A DNA stretch of 64,000 bases from Mangrovibacter phragmitis. GTDB lineage: Bacteria > Pseudomonadota > Gammaproteobacteria > Enterobacterales > Enterobacteriaceae. Both the position numbers and the translations under genes were made by a program. The stretch spans positions 1 to 64,000 of the forward strand of contig NZ_LYRP01000047.1 of assembly GCF_001655675.1 (NCBI RefSeq), written 5' to 3'. Numbering within the stretch: the stretch's first letter is position 1; every line of letters begins with the position of its first letter. Positions 53,817-64,000 of this stretch are shown here, one piece after another. The notes under the pieces are model-generated. The model saw only the letters and a program-made list of their open reading frames with translations, was not told the origin of the DNA and made no database searches.

Positions 53817-54980
53817 ATGAACAATTTCGATTTACATACCCCTACCCGCATTTTATTTGGTAAAGGTGCGCTGTCTTCACTGCGCGAAAATATTCCGGCA
53901 GATGCCCGCATTCTTATCACCTATGGTGGTGGTAGCGTGAAAAAGACTGGCGTGCTTGACCAGGTGCTCACTGCGCTGGATGGTTTAAATGTTCAAACTT
54001 TTGGTGGCATTGAACCGAACCCGGCATATGAAACCCTCATGAAAGCCGTAGAAGTGGTTAAGCAAGAAAACATCACATTCTTACTGGCTGTGGGTGGCGG
54101 TTCCGTGCTGGATGGTACGAAGTTTATTGCCGCAGCGGCAAAATATCAGGATGGCGTGGATCCCTGGGAAATACTGGAAACCTGGGGCGGCAATATCAAA
54201 GACGCTCTGCCGCTCGGCTCCGTGCTGACACTGCCAGCAACCGGATCCGAATCCAACAGTGGCGCCGTGGTGTCTCGCCGTTCAACGGGTGACAAACGCG
54301 CATTTATGTCGCCTCATGTTCAGCCTCTGTTTGCTGTTCTCGATCCAGTTTATACCTACACGTTACCAGCCCGCCAGGTGGCAAATGGTGTAGTTGATGC
54401 ATTCGTTCATACTGTTGAGCAATACATCACTTATCCGGTTAACGCGAAAGTTCAGGATCGTTTTGCAGAAGGCCTGTTACTGACACTGAAAGAAGAAGGC
54501 CCTGTCGCGTTGAAAGAGCCTGAGAACTATGATGTCCGTGCGAATATCATGTGGGCTGCCACCATGGCGCTCAATGGCCTGATTGGTGCAGGTGTACCGC
54601 AAGACTGGGCAACACACATGCTGGGACACGAGCTCACAGCAATGCACGGCCTGGATCACGGTCAAACGCTGGCCATTGTTCTGCCCGCTTTGCTGAATGA
54701 AAAACGCGAGCAGAAGCGTGAAAAACTGCTGCAGTATGCTGAACGTGTATGGAATATCACTGAAGGAAGTGAAGACGCCCGCATTGATGCGGCCATTAAT
54801 GCCACTCGCCAGTTCTTTGAAAATATGGGGATTCCGACACATTTATCCGATTATGGTCTGGATGGCAGCACTATTCCGGCCTTATTGTCTAAACTGGAAG
54901 AACACGGCATGACCAACCTGGGTGAGCATCAGGATATTACCCTGGACGTAAGCCGCCGGATTTATGAGGCGGCTCGCTAA
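53817..54980 (+). CDS. yqhD: NADPH-dependent aldehyde reductase YqhD
   Basis: The 387-residue protein is the same length as E. coli YqhD, an iron/zinc-type alcohol dehydrogenase. The NADP-binding GGGSVLDGTKF is present, and the metal ligands appear in NGVVDAFVHTVEQY and MLGHELTAMHGLDHGQ. It detoxifies short-chain aldehydes. dkgA follows 75 bases later in the same transcript. Confidence 0.96.
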   Translation: MNNFDLHTPTRILFGKGALSSLRENIPADARILITYGGGSVKKTGVLDQVLTALDGLNVQTFGGIEPNPAYETLMKAVEVVKQENITFLLAVGGGSVLDGTKFIAAAAKYQDGVDPWEILETWGGNIKDALPLGSVLTLPATGSESNSGAVVSRRSTGDKRAFMSPHVQPLFAVLDPVYTYTLPARQVANGVVDAFVHTVEQYITYPVNAKVQDRFAEGLLLTLKEEGPVALKEPENYDVRANIMWAATMALNGLIGAGVPQDWATHMLGHELTAMHGLDHGQTLAIVLPALLNEKREQKREKLLQYAERVWNITEGSEDARIDAAINATRQFFENMGIPTHLSDYGLDGSTIPALLSKLEEHGMTNLGEHQDITLDVSRRIYEAAR

Positions 54981-55055
54981 CCAGTCTGCACCAATCCTGA
55001 TTTCGACCCTTCGCTGCCACCTGCTACGGGTGGCAGCTCAATAAAGGAGGAGAGA

Positions 55056-55883
55056 ATGGCGAATGCAAGTGTAATAAAGCTGAACGATGGAAACCTGATG
55101 CCGCAACTTGGCTTAGGTGTCTGGCAGGCCAGCAATGAAGAAGTGCTGACCGCCATAAGTAGTGCACTGGATGTGGGCTACCGGGCCATAGATACCGCAG
55201 CCGCCTACCACAACGAAGAAGGCGTTGGCCAGGCATTAAAAAACAGTCATGTCCCCCGCGAAGACTTATTTATCACCACCAAACTCTGGAACAGTGACCA
55301 CCTGCAACCTGCGCAGGCACTTCAGGCAAGTCTTGAAAAGCTACAGCTTGATTATATCGACCTGTGGCTGATGCACTGGCCAGTCCCGGCGAAAGGCCAC
55401 TACATTGAAGCCTGGAAAAGTATGATTGACCTTCAACAGCAAGGGCTGGTGAAGAGTATTGGTGTCTGCAACTTCAATATTGATCACCTGCAGCACATTA
55501 TTGATGAAACGGGCGTTCACCCGGTGATTAATCAGATTGAACTGCACCCGTTATTTCAGCAGCGTGCATTGCATGCATGGAATGCCACCCACCAAATACA
55601 AACGGAATCCTGGAGCCCACTGGCCCGGGCTGGTGAAGGTATTTTTGAGCAGAAGATTATTCGTCATCTGGCAGACAAATACGGGAAATCGCCCGCGCAA
55701 ATTATTATCCGCTGGCACCTGGATAACGGACTGGTTGTGATACCAAAATCGGTAACCCCATCGCGCATTGCTGAAAACTTCAATGTCTGGGATTTCCGCC
55801 TGGAAAAAGAAGAACTGGCAGAGATGGCAAAACTGGATTGTGGTAAGCGGATTGGCCCGGATCCGGATAAGTTTGGGGCATAA
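55056..55883 (+). CDS. dkgA: 2,5-diketo-D-gluconate reductase A / methylglyoxal reductase
   Basis: The 275-residue aldo-keto reductase has the catalytic tetrad Asp (YRAIDTA), Tyr (AAYHNEE), Lys (TTKLWN) and His (LMHWP). The NADPH-binding IPKSVTPSRIAENF is near the end. GGAGGAG precedes the ATG. E. coli has yqhG and yqhH after dkgA; here a terminator follows directly. Confidence 0.95.
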   Translation: MANASVIKLNDGNLMPQLGLGVWQASNEEVLTAISSALDVGYRAIDTAAAYHNEEGVGQALKNSHVPREDLFITTKLWNSDHLQPAQALQASLEKLQLDYIDLWLMHWPVPAKGHYIEAWKSMIDLQQQGLVKSIGVCNFNIDHLQHIIDETGVHPVINQIELHPLFQQRALHAWNATHQIQTESWSPLARAGEGIFEQKIIRHLADKYGKSPAQIIIRWHLDNGLVVIPKSVTPSRIAENFNVWDFRLEKEELAEMAKLDCGKRIGPDPDKFGA

Positions 55884-55931
55884 GGCTGCCACTGGCATCT
55901 TGCCAAAGCAGGGCGATATAAGCGCCTCGCA

Positions 55932-55967
55932 AAAAACAAACGCCCTTCATTACGAAGGGCGTTGTTT
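55932..55967. terminator. Bidirectional terminator between dkgA and ygiQ
   Basis: ACGCCCTTC-ATTAC-GAAGGGCGT is a perfect 9-bp stem flanked by AAAAAACAA and TTGTTT, serving both convergent genes. Confidence 0.88.
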
Positions 55968-55988
55968 CATTTGTTAAGCCAACCTGCT

Positions 55989-58259
55989 TTAGCCTTGTCT
56001 GGACTGAGGTTTACGGCGCTTTTGCGCGGCCTGGGGTGAGCGCCCAGGTGCAGCCTGAGATGTGCGACCTGTACTTGTAGTTGCAGACTGAGGTGCGCGA
56101 CCCGTTGCCGACTGAGGAGACCGGCGTTGATGAGCCATTGGTGTATGGCGTGTCAGTGCGGTCTGGCTCTTACGATTCTGGCGACGTGCTTCGCGCATTT
56201 CTTCCATCGTTGGTGACGGCACAAGGCACTCACGCCGTGGGCCTATCAGGTGCTTTTTCCCCATCGCTTCCAGTGCAGAGCGAATCAACGGCCAGTTAGC
56301 CGGATCATGGTAACGCAGCAAAGCTTTATGCAGGCGTCGTTGCTTATCGCCACGCGGCACCACAATATCTTCACTCTTGTAATTCACTTTAGACAACGGA
56401 TTTTTGCCGGTGTAATACATCGTGGTGGCATTTGCCAGCGGCGACGGGTAGAAGTTTTGTACCTGGTCCAGGCGGAAACGGTGTTTCTTCAACCACAATG
56501 CAAGATTAACCATATCTTCATCTCGCGTACCTGGATGCGCAGAAATAAAGTAAGGGATCAGGTACTGCTCTTTACCAGCCTGTTTTGAGTAACTGTCAAA
56601 CAGCTCTTTGAAACGATGATAGCTTCCCATACCTGGCTTCATCATCTTCGATAACGGACCTTCTTCGGTATGTTCAGGCGCAATCTTCAAATAACCGCCC
56701 ACATGGTGGGTTGCCAGTTCTTTAATGTAGCGCGGGTCTTCAACCGCCAGATCGTAACGTACACCAGAAGCTATCAGGATCTTTTTAATACCACTCAGGT
56801 CACGAGCCCGGCGATACAAGTCAATCGTCGGCTGGTGATCGGTATCCATGTGCGGGCAGATATCCGGGTAGACACAGGATAAGCGGCGGCAGGTTTGCTC
56901 AGCACGCGGGGATTTACAGCGCAACATGTACATATTGGCTGTTGGCCCGCCCAGGTCGGAAATCACACCAGTAAAGCCCGGCACAGTATCGCGGATCGCT
57001 TCAATTTCATTGATGATTGAATCTTCTGAGCGGCTCTGGATAATGCGCCCTTCATGTTCGGTGATTGAACAGAAAGTACACCCACCGAAGCAGCCACGCA
57101 TAATATTGACCGAAAAACGGATCATTTCATAGGCAGGGATACGGCTGTCGCCATATGACGGATGCGGTACGCGTTTATAAGGCAGTGCGAACACGCTGTC
57201 CATCTCTTCGGTGGAAAGCGGAATGGCCGGTGGATTTATCCAGATATACCGGTCACCCTGTTTTTGCATTAATGCCCGTGCACAACCAGGGTTGGTTTCA
57301 TGGTGCAGGATCCGTGATGCATGGGCATACAAGACTTTGTCGCCTTTCACTTTTTCATAGGATGGCAACAGAATGTAGGTCTTTTCCCAGGGCTTTTGCT
57401 TTAGTTTTGGCGGCTGTACCACGATGGCTTCTGCTTTTGCCCCCGCGCCCACTTCAACGGTTTTGTTATTATCCGCACAAGGCAAATCCTCGCCATAAGG
57501 ATGCGGGATTGGGTCTATCTTACCAGGAGTATCCAGGCGAGTGGAGTCCACCCCTTCCCAACCTGGCAGCGCTTCACGAACAATAATCGCAGTATTGCGC
57601 ACATCTTTAATTTCACTGATGGGCTCACCCTGCGATAAGCGGTGTGCCACTTCTACCAGTGGGCGCTCGCCATTGCCAAACATCAGCATATCTGCTTTGG
57701 CATCAATCAACACGGAACGGCGAACGGTATCAGACCAGTAATCATAATGCGCAGTGCGGCGCAGGCTGGCTTCAATACCGCCAAGGATAACCGGCACATC
57801 GCTCCAGGCTTCTTTGCAGCGCTGAGTGTAAACCAGGGTAGCACGATCCGGGCGTTTACCTGCGACGTTATCCGGTGTGTATGCGTCGTCGTGGCGCAAT
57901 TTCCGGTCTGCTGTGTAGCGGTTAATCATGGAGTCCATATTGCCCGCGGTCACACCGAAGAACAGGTTGGGTTTGCCCAGTGCCATAAACGCGTCTTTAC
58001 TGGTCCAGTCTGGCTGGGAAATAATCCCAACACGAAACCCTTGCGCTTCCAGCATACGGCCGCAAATCGCCATCCCGAAACTCGGGTGGTCAACATAGGC
58101 ATCACCGGTAACCAGAATAATATCGCAGCTATCCCAGCCTAATTGGTCCATCTCCTTGCGGGACATGGGCAGAAAAGGGGCAGGACCAAAGCAGGCAGCC
58201 CAATACTGGGGCCATGAAAAAAGGTCGCGCTCGGGCTGAATCAGGCTGGTACGGCTCAT
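55989..58259 (-). CDS. ygiQ: Radical-SAM protein YgiQ
   Basis: The 756-residue protein has the UPF0313 layout: an N-terminal B12-domain-like region and a radical SAM core with the iron-sulfur motif CFGGCTFCS at about residue 390. The C-terminal basic tail is rich in Gln, Ser, Pro and Arg, with a repeated PQ(S/A)A-type motif in the last 45 residues. E. coli YgiQ has 739 residues. The substrate is unknown. Confidence 0.93.
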   Translation of the reverse strand: MSRTSLIQPERDLFSWPQYWAACFGPAPFLPMSRKEMDQLGWDSCDIILVTGDAYVDHPSFGMAICGRMLEAQGFRVGIISQPDWTSKDAFMALGKPNLFFGVTAGNMDSMINRYTADRKLRHDDAYTPDNVAGKRPDRATLVYTQRCKEAWSDVPVILGGIEASLRRTAHYDYWSDTVRRSVLIDAKADMLMFGNGERPLVEVAHRLSQGEPISEIKDVRNTAIIVREALPGWEGVDSTRLDTPGKIDPIPHPYGEDLPCADNNKTVEVGAGAKAEAIVVQPPKLKQKPWEKTYILLPSYEKVKGDKVLYAHASRILHHETNPGCARALMQKQGDRYIWINPPAIPLSTEEMDSVFALPYKRVPHPSYGDSRIPAYEMIRFSVNIMRGCFGGCTFCSITEHEGRIIQSRSEDSIINEIEAIRDTVPGFTGVISDLGGPTANMYMLRCKSPRAEQTCRRLSCVYPDICPHMDTDHQPTIDLYRRARDLSGIKKILIASGVRYDLAVEDPRYIKELATHHVGGYLKIAPEHTEEGPLSKMMKPGMGSYHRFKELFDSYSKQAGKEQYLIPYFISAHPGTRDEDMVNLALWLKKHRFRLDQVQNFYPSPLANATTMYYTGKNPLSKVNYKSEDIVVPRGDKQRRLHKALLRYHDPANWPLIRSALEAMGKKHLIGPRRECLVPSPTMEEMREARRQNRKSQTALTRHTPMAHQRRSPQSATGRAPQSATTSTGRTSQAAPGRSPQAAQKRRKPQSRQG

Positions 58260-58361
58260 ATTGCTTCCGAAAAAAAGTAAAAAGATATCAAAGGGCCGCG
58301 ATTATACGCCGGGTTAGTGCCGGAAAAGAAGAGGGCTGAACAAATTATGCTCACTTAACTG

Positions 58362-58399
58362 CCACCTGATACCCCTGAATGCTCAGTGATATCAGGTGG
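58362..58399 (-). terminator. Inverted repeat after ftsP
   Basis: CCACCTGATA (58362-58371) and TATCAGGTGG (58390-58399) pair perfectly around an 18-base loop just after the ftsP stop. No T-run follows, so it may be a weak terminator or processing hairpin. Confidence 0.45.
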
Positions 58400-58406
58400 A
58401 TAAGCA

Positions 58407-59816
58407 TCAGGATGCAGGTTGAACTAATAGCTGCCCAATTGAGCCCCTGTCGGCCAGTTCCAGTGTCTGGCTGGAATACAGGAAGGGGAAATGCGGCCAG
58501 GACGGCTGGCCGAAATACACCAGCAATTCCACCTGCCCGTCAACCCAGACGGTATCTTTCCAGCCCCGGTCTTCCGGGAAGGGGGATGCGCCATTCACAT
58601 TACGCACCTGGAACATGACACCTTCAATATGGAAAGCCTGGGGCGTATTAGCGTGTACGGTCCAGCGCTCCCAGGTCCCTTGCAAGGTCTCAATATCTAT
58701 GCGGTTGACGTCCCACAACTGACCATTAATACCCGGATCATCACCCAGTGAAATATCACGGCTGCGCGTTGAGCTACCGGCAATAATATCTTCTGGCAAA
58801 AGACGGGCAGGAAGTGGAGTGGTCACCAGGGGCAACAAGCCTGTCGGCCGCAGCGTCAACACCAGCGTCGAAATCAGGATGCTGGATGGTTCAAAAAAGC
58901 CACGAATGCGTTCCATTATGCCAGCAGATTCCCCGCAGGTAATGGAGACGGCATCACCATTGCTCATATCCACCAGCACTTCGCGACGTTCACCGGGGGC
59001 AAGAGAGAGCTGAGAAACGGATACGGGTGCCGGTAAAAAACCCTGATCACTGGAGATAACGTGCAGCGGTCTGCCATCAGACATACGTAACAGGTAACGC
59101 CGGGCATTCGACGCATTAAGTAAACGCAGGCGCACCCAGCCTCGCGAGACGTCGACATAAGGACCCTGTACGCCATTGACCAGCAAGGTATCACCAATAA
59201 ACCCGCCATCGGAAGGTTCGCTGTAGGTTGGCGCGCCAAAGTTATCCAGCCGTTTGTCCTGCAAGATGACCGGGAAATCATCCACCCCATAGTGGTTAGG
59301 GACAGGTAATGATTTACTGATGTCATCTTCCACCAGCCACATTCCCACCAGCCCTTTGTAAACCTGCTCAGCGGAACGGTTTGGCGTATTTGCGCGGTAC
59401 CACAATGTGGCGGACTGCTGGCGAATGGGCAGCACTGGCGCCCAGTCAGCGTTGGGTGTCATCATGCGTGCCGCACCACCCATTAGCGGCCCCGGAACCT
59501 GCAACCCGGAAATTGTCATCGCGACATTCTCCGTTAACCGGTTGCTGTAAATCATTTTAACATCATCACCATTCCATACACGAATGGTGGGCCCCATGTA
59601 GCGCCCGTTAAAACCCCATACCTGAGCACGCGTTCCGGGTGCAAAAGACCAGTGAGCGCTTTGCAGCGTCAGAAACAAAGGTTGCCCGCGCCGGGACTCC
59701 AGCAATGGCGGAACAGGAAGAGGCAACTGGGTAGCCGCATTGGCTTTTAACGGCAACGCCCCAGCGCCCAGTGCAATGCCAGATGCCTGAATAAACTGAC
59801 GCCGGCTGAGTGACAT
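58407..59816 (-). CDS. ftsP: Cell division protein FtsP (SufI)
   Basis: The 469-residue precursor starts with a twin-arginine signal (SRRQFIQASG, residues 4-13). Three cupredoxin domains follow, of multicopper-oxidase type but lacking the full copper-ligand set. FtsP stabilises the divisome under stress. I chose the ATG at 59816. The frame extends to 59855, but that would bury the Tat signal. It lies downstream of plsC, as in E. coli. Confidence 0.94.
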   Translation of the reverse strand: MSLSRRQFIQASGIALGAGALPLKANAATQLPLPVPPLLESRRGQPLFLTLQSAHWSFAPGTRAQVWGFNGRYMGPTIRVWNGDDVKMIYSNRLTENVAMTISGLQVPGPLMGGAARMMTPNADWAPVLPIRQQSATLWYRANTPNRSAEQVYKGLVGMWLVEDDISKSLPVPNHYGVDDFPVILQDKRLDNFGAPTYSEPSDGGFIGDTLLVNGVQGPYVDVSRGWVRLRLLNASNARRYLLRMSDGRPLHVISSDQGFLPAPVSVSQLSLAPGERREVLVDMSNGDAVSITCGESAGIMERIRGFFEPSSILISTLVLTLRPTGLLPLVTTPLPARLLPEDIIAGSSTRSRDISLGDDPGINGQLWDVNRIDIETLQGTWERWTVHANTPQAFHIEGVMFQVRNVNGASPFPEDRGWKDTVWVDGQVELLVYFGQPSWPHFPFLYSSQTLELADRGSIGQLLVQPAS

Positions 59817-59845
59817 AATTGCTCCATGTAAACTGAATGAAATTT

Positions 59846-59865
59846 GGCGGGACACCTTTCCCGCC
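59846..59865 (-). terminator. Hairpin between plsC and ftsP
   Basis: GGCGGGA and TCCCGCC pair around a 6-base loop, followed on the minus strand by AAATTTC. Partial termination after plsC is likely. Confidence 0.5.
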
Positions 59866-59886
59866 TAAAAATGACCGGAAAGAGGC

Positions 59887-60645
59887 CTAACGTTGTACGT
59901 TTTTCTCGGACGTAACTTTTCCCGCTTCGCGCAAAGCAACTTCTTCATCCAGTGCGCGAATTTTTTCTTCCATCAACTGGCGGCAATGCGCAGACAATTC
60001 ACGAACCTGATCTTTACCGAAGTTGCTGGTATCAACAGGTGGCAACATTTCAACTATCACCAACCCATTACACCAGCGATTGAGTTTAATTTTATTGCTG
60101 GTGTTGGAAACACAGATGGGAATGACAGGCACTCCGGCAGCCAATGCTGCATGAAATGCCCCGGCTTTAAAAGGCAACAAACCACGACCACGACTTCGTG
60201 TCCCTTCTGGAAACATCCAGATGGAGATATTACGCTCGCGAATCTGCTGAACGACCTGGGCAATCGTACCATGTGCTTTTGCCCGGTTATTGCGGTCTAT
60301 CAGCAGATTGCCAGTCAGCCAGTAAAGTTGCCCAAAAAAAGGGATCCACAATAAACTTTTCTTGCCAACTGTTACGGTTGTTGGCTGAACAATATACGAC
60401 GCTGTTACCATATCGTAGTTGTTCTGGTGGTTGGCAATGTAAATAGCATTACCAAAGTTTTCTGCACCGGACGGTTTGCGGATTTCCACCTTTAACCCAA
60501 ATACGGTAGACAGGCGGGCAAAAAGATGACCAAACGTAGCAACGTGGCGTGGGTTTCTGGGGCTGAAGAGACAATATATTGAACCGAAAACACACACCAA
60601 AAGACTGTAGAGCACAACAATAATAAAACGAATAATCAAAAGCAT
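59887..60645 (-). CDS. plsC: 1-acyl-sn-glycerol-3-phosphate acyltransferase PlsC
   Basis: The 252-residue membrane enzyme has an N-terminal span and acyltransferase motifs NHQNNYD (HX4D) and FPEGTRSRGRG. It makes phosphatidic acid from lysophosphatidic acid. I chose the ATG at 60645 with AGAGG 6 bases before it. That gives MLLIIRFIIVVLYSLL, like E. coli PlsC (245 residues). Confidence 0.95.
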   Translation of the reverse strand: MLLIIRFIIVVLYSLLVCVFGSIYCLFSPRNPRHVATFGHLFARLSTVFGLKVEIRKPSGAENFGNAIYIANHQNNYDMVTASYIVQPTTVTVGKKSLLWIPFFGQLYWLTGNLLIDRNNRAKAHGTIAQVVQQIRERNISIWMFPEGTRSRGRGLLPFKAGAFHAALAAGVPVIPICVSNTSNKIKLNRWCNGLVIVEMLPPVDTSNFGKDQVRELSAHCRQLMEEKIRALDEEVALREAGKVTSEKNVQR

Positions 60646-60880
60646 AGCAACCTCTGAAGACACAGGCGATGTTCACCAGAGCCCTGGTATAATTTCAGTT
60701 TCAGGCAGGTTTCAACGCCTTTTATCCTGTCCCCTGAATAACATTAACAACCACTATTTGCAGACCAGCAAACCATTATAACTGGAGAATGCATTGTCAG
60801 GCGCTTTGCCATCACAAACAATGGTGAGGTGAAAAAATCATACGAATTCAGGGAAGTGAAGCGCCACTCCCCTGTTCTGT

Positions 60881-63148
60881 TTATGACTCGCTGTCATCGT
60901 CAGCGCGGGCTGGTGAGTCTATTTCAATATTATCAATCCGCTGCAAACCGCGCATCACCGTTCCCCGACGCCCGCGCTCTGCATGGACTTTCTGTAACTC
61001 TTCCGGACGCAGTTTCAGTTTCCGCTTACCAACATGAATAGTCACTGTGCTTTGTGGCGGCAGAACACGCAACCAGGCAAGTTTATCTTTCCCGCTTACG
61101 GCTTCCGCCGCAGGAATTGAGATAATTTTATTCCCTTTACCTTTTGAGAGTTGCGGTAAATCACGGACCGGGAACATCAGCATACGCCCGGCGGCAGTAA
61201 TCGCCAGTAACATATCGTCATCATGATTTACCCATAACGGCGGCAATACCCGGGCATTTTCCGGCAGGCTAATCATTGCTTTGCCTGCGCGGTTGCGGGC
61301 AACCAGATCATTAAAGGTACACACAAAGCCGTAACCGGCATCGGAAGCCATCAACAGTTTTTGCTCATCCGGTGCCATCAGAACCTGTTCAACCACCGCT
61401 CCCGGCGGTAGCGTCAGCTTACCAGTGAGTGGCTCCCCTTGCCCACGAGCAGACGGCAGGTTCACAGGATCCAGCGCATAGCTACGCCCGGTTGAGTCGA
61501 TAAATACCACTGGCTGGTTAGACTTACCTTTAGCCTCCGCCATAAAACTGTCGCCCGCTTTATAATTTAACCCGGCGGCATCAATGTCATGGCCCTTGGC
61601 ACTGCGAACCCAACCCATTTGCGACAACACAATCGTGACGGGTTCAGACGGCATCATCTCATGGTCGCTCATCGCCTTCGCTTCACTACGTTCGTGTAAC
61701 GGAGAACGGCGGTCATCGCCATAAGCCTGTGCATCTGCCTGCAACTCTTTTTTCAGCAGGTTATTCATTTTCCGCTCAGAAGCGAGAATGCCCTGCAGTG
61801 TATCGCGTTCTTTTTCCAGATCACTCTGCTCACCACGGATTTTCACTTCTTCCAGGCGGGCAAGGTGGCGTAATTTCAGTTCAAGAATTGCTTCCGCCTG
61901 AGTATCTGAGATACCAAAGCGCGACATCAGTGCGGGCTTCGGTTCATCTTCAGTGCGGATGATTTCAATAACTTCATCAATGTTGAGGAACGCAACCAAC
62001 AAACCTTCGAGGATATGCAGCCGTTTCAGTACTTTCTCCAGCCGGAAACTCAACCGGCGGCGTACTGTGTCACGACGGAAAACTAACCACTCACTGATAA
62101 TTTCATGCAGGTTTTTAACCGCAGGGCGGCCATCCAAACCAATCATGTTCAGGTTAACGCGATAGCTTTTCTCAAGGTCGGTAGTGGCAAACAGGTGGTT
62201 CATCACCTGTTCCATATCCACGCGATTAGAACGCGGTACAATCACCAGACGAGTTGGGTTTTCGTGGTCGGATTCATCGCGCAGATCATCAACCATCGGC
62301 AGTTTTTTCGCCCGCATCTGGCTGGCGATTTGTTCCAGCACTCGCGCACCGGAAACCTGGTAAGGCAGTGCAGTAATAACCACAGCACCGTCTTCTTTAT
62401 TCCAGACAGCACGCATACGTACAGAACCACGCCCGTTCTGGTAAATTCTACGGATATCTTCACGAGAAGTAATAATTTCCGCTTCCGTGGGGTAATCCGG
62501 CCCCTGAATAATATCCAGCAAGGCATCCAGCGAGGTTTTGGGGTTTTCAATCAGGGTTACTGCTGCCTGAGCCACTTCACGCAAGTTATGAGGCGGAATA
62601 TCTGTCGCCATACCAACAGCAATCCCGGTGGTGCCGTTTAACAGAATATTTGGCAAACGGGCTGGCAGCATCTTCGGTTCGCTGAGCGTCCCGTCAAAGT
62701 TAGGGACATAATCAACCGTTCCCTGGCCCAGTTCACTGAGCAGCACTTCAGCATAACGCGACAAGCGGGATTCGGTATAACGCATCGCTGCGAAGGACTT
62801 CGGATCATCCGGTGCCCCCCAGTTCCCCTGCCCATCTACCAGCGGATAGCGGTAAGAGAAGGGTTGCGCCATCAGTACCATTGCTTCGTAGCAGGCACTG
62901 TCGCCATGGGGATGGTATTTACCCAGCACATCCCCGACGGTACGTGCTGATTTTTTGAATTTCGCCGCTGCATTGAGCCCCAGTTCAGACATGGAGTACA
63001 CAATGCGCCGCTGAACGGGTTTCAGGCCATCGCCAATAAATGGTAATGCGCGATCCATGATGACGTACATGGAGTAATTGAGATACGCACTTTCCGTAAA
63101 TTCATGCAGAGCACGGCGTTCTACGCCGTCATGAGTAATCTCACTCAT
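60881..63148 (-). CDS. parC: DNA topoisomerase IV subunit A
   Basis: The 755-residue protein aligns with E. coli ParC (752). The catalytic Tyr is in [11 protein letters not shown] (about residue 120), and the breakage-reunion domain and C-terminal beta-pinwheel are present. In the quinolone-resistance region [10 protein letters not shown] keeps Ser at position 80 and Glu at 84, the sensitive type. In E. coli eight genes (ygiS to ygiZ, including qseBC) lie between parC and mdaB. Here mdaB is the next gene. Confidence 0.97.
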   Translation of the reverse strand: MSEITHDGVERRALHEFTESAYLNYSMYVIMDRALPFIGDGLKPVQRRIVYSMSELGLNAAAKFKKSARTVGDVLGKYHPHGDSACYEAMVLMAQPFSYRYPLVDGQGNWGAPDDPKSFAAMRYTESRLSRYAEVLLSELGQGTVDYVPNFDGTLSEPKMLPARLPNILLNGTTGIAVGMATDIPPHNLREVAQAAVTLIENPKTSLDALLDIIQGPDYPTEAEIITSREDIRRIYQNGRGSVRMRAVWNKEDGAVVITALPYQVSGARVLEQIASQMRAKKLPMVDDLRDESDHENPTRLVIVPRSNRVDMEQVMNHLFATTDLEKSYRVNLNMIGLDGRPAVKNLHEIISEWLVFRRDTVRRRLSFRLEKVLKRLHILEGLLVAFLNIDEVIEIIRTEDEPKPALMSRFGISDTQAEAILELKLRHLARLEEVKIRGEQSDLEKERDTLQGILASERKMNNLLKKELQADAQAYGDDRRSPLHERSEAKAMSDHEMMPSEPVTIVLSQMGWVRSAKGHDIDAAGLNYKAGDSFMAEAKGKSNQPVVFIDSTGRSYALDPVNLPSARGQGEPLTGKLTLPPGAVVEQVLMAPDEQKLLMASDAGYGFVCTFNDLVARNRAGKAMISLPENARVLPPLWVNHDDDMLLAITAAGRMLMFPVRDLPQLSKGKGNKIISIPAAEAVSGKDKLAWLRVLPPQSTVTIHVGKRKLKLRPEELQKVHAERGRRGTVMRGLQRIDNIEIDSPARADDDSES

Positions 63149-63346
63149 TAATTTTTAACCCTCAAACTGACTGGCCAATGCAAAGTTGAATGGCAATATT
63201 GTGGCCGATAGTACCCTATCTGGCGTGGAGAGTCACAAGAAGCGCATTATTGCCCTCAGAGCAAAAGTCTTTGCCTGTCTTTCCACTACAGGCGTGATAC
63301 ACATCACGATAAAATCCTCCGCATCTTAACTTATCGGAAAGAGACC

Positions 63347-63928
63347 ATGAGTAACATACTGATTGTTAATGGCGCCAAATCTTTTGGGCACTCCGCCGGT
63401 CAACTGAATAATACACTGACCGAAGAAGCTGTAGCTCAATTACGTGAGCTGGGTCACCAGGTAACAGTGAGCGTAGCCGACAGCGATTATAATGTGGAAG
63501 ATGAAGTTGCCCGCTTCCTGGCCGCTGACGCTATTATCTGGCAAATGCCCGGTTGGTGGATGGGTGCGCCCTGGACCGTTAAAAAATACATGGATGATGT
63601 GTTCACTGCTGGCCACGGCAGCCTGTACGCCAGTGATGGCCGTACCCGTTCAGATGCCAGCAAAAAATATGGCTCAGGGGGGCTGTTGCAGGGCAAGAAA
63701 TATATGCTGTCACTCACCTGGAACGCACCACTGGAAGCGTTTACGGACAAAGAGCAGTTCTTCCACGGCGCAGGTGTTGATGGCGTCTACCTGCCGTTCC
63801 ACAAAGCCAATCAGTTTATTGGCCTGGAAAGCCTGCCGACATATATCGCCAATGATGTGATTAAGCAACCGGATGTGCCACATTATATTGCACAATATCG
63901 CGAGCATCTGCGGGCGATTTTTGCTTAA
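63347..63928 (+). CDS. mdaB: NADPH:quinone reductase MdaB
   Basis: The 193-residue flavodoxin-fold protein has the same length as E. coli MdaB. It has the FAD-binding segments GAKSFGHSAGQLN and WQMPGWWMGAPWTVKKY (core MPGWWMGAPW). It reduces quinones by two electrons. ygiN follows 30 bases later, as in E. coli. Confidence 0.96.
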   Translation: MSNILIVNGAKSFGHSAGQLNNTLTEEAVAQLRELGHQVTVSVADSDYNVEDEVARFLAADAIIWQMPGWWMGAPWTVKKYMDDVFTAGHGSLYASDGRTRSDASKKYGSGGLLQGKKYMLSLTWNAPLEAFTDKEQFFHGAGVDGVYLPFHKANQFIGLESLPTYIANDVIKQPDVPHYIAQYREHLRAIFA

Positions 63929-63958
63929 CTGTTAACACATTTAAAAAGGAGTGAATTT

Positions 63959-64000
63959 ATGCTGACAGTGATTGCTGAAATTCGCACACGTCCAGGCGTT
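63959..64000 (+). CDS. ygiN: Quinol monooxygenase YgiN (start only)
   Basis: The window ends after 14 codons reading MLTVIAEIRTRPGV, identical in pattern to the start of E. coli YgiN, an ABM-fold quinol monooxygenase. AAGGAG lies 8 bases upstream. Confidence 0.85.
   Translation, partial: MLTVIAEIRTRPGV

Overview
The window is chromosomal DNA from a member of the Enterobacterales, most likely Enterobacteriaceae. The right-hand 15 kb carries the conserved block exbD-exbB-metC-yghB-yqhC-yqhD-dkgA-ygiQ-ftsP-plsC-parC-mdaB-ygiN in E. coli order, and ERIC repeats occur elsewhere. The left 48 kb is mostly accessory or niche-specific. I could not fix the genus. No tRNA, rRNA, CRISPR array or insertion sequence was seen.

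Positions 1-8000 hold a type VI secretion (T6SS) locus on the minus strand. tssK, tssL, an OmpA-domain gene, vgrG and a vgrG-linked gene (cut by the window edge) are intact. Every tail-tube, sheath and recycling gene expected here has been reduced to a tiny ORF: a putative tssB start fused to a short tail, an hcp with its middle missing, and a clpV consisting of only its two ends. The hcp and clpV leftovers are in frame and still translationally coupled to their neighbours. This is the most striking observation in the window.

Positions 8.7-12.6 kb hold a decayed PIN-toxin-like fragment, a secreted polygalacturonase (GH28), an OprD-type porin and a YhfL-type lipoprotein. Positions 12.7-21.4 kb form a divergent cluster: an ABC importer (ATPase, binding protein, two permeases) and gamma-glutamyltransferase on one side, and a metallo-beta-lactamase-fold hydrolase, a LacI regulator and an inositol-monophosphatase-like enzyme on the other. 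A perfect palindrome with a central CG sits in the shared control region. Next come a PBP2 paralogue, a chemoreceptor with a near-consensus sigma-28 promoter, single and tandem ERIC elements, and yqjF/yqjG.

Positions 31.9-36 kb carry two orphan solute-binding proteins behind a near-perfect ModE-type operator, a phenolic acid decarboxylase (padC) with its LysR regulator, and a di-Mop molybdate-binding protein. A xanthine/urate-type permease follows, with a sigma-54-like promoter and NtrC-like half-sites. Positions 39.8-47.5 kb look like an oligo-uronide module: a sodium-solute symporter, a PL15/heparinase-II-like exo-lyase and a TRAP transporter (dctP-dctQ-dctM). KdgR-like boxes lie upstream of the symporter and the lyase, and paired GntR-like half-site motifs lie before dctP. 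Three genes of unknown function separate this module from the conserved block.
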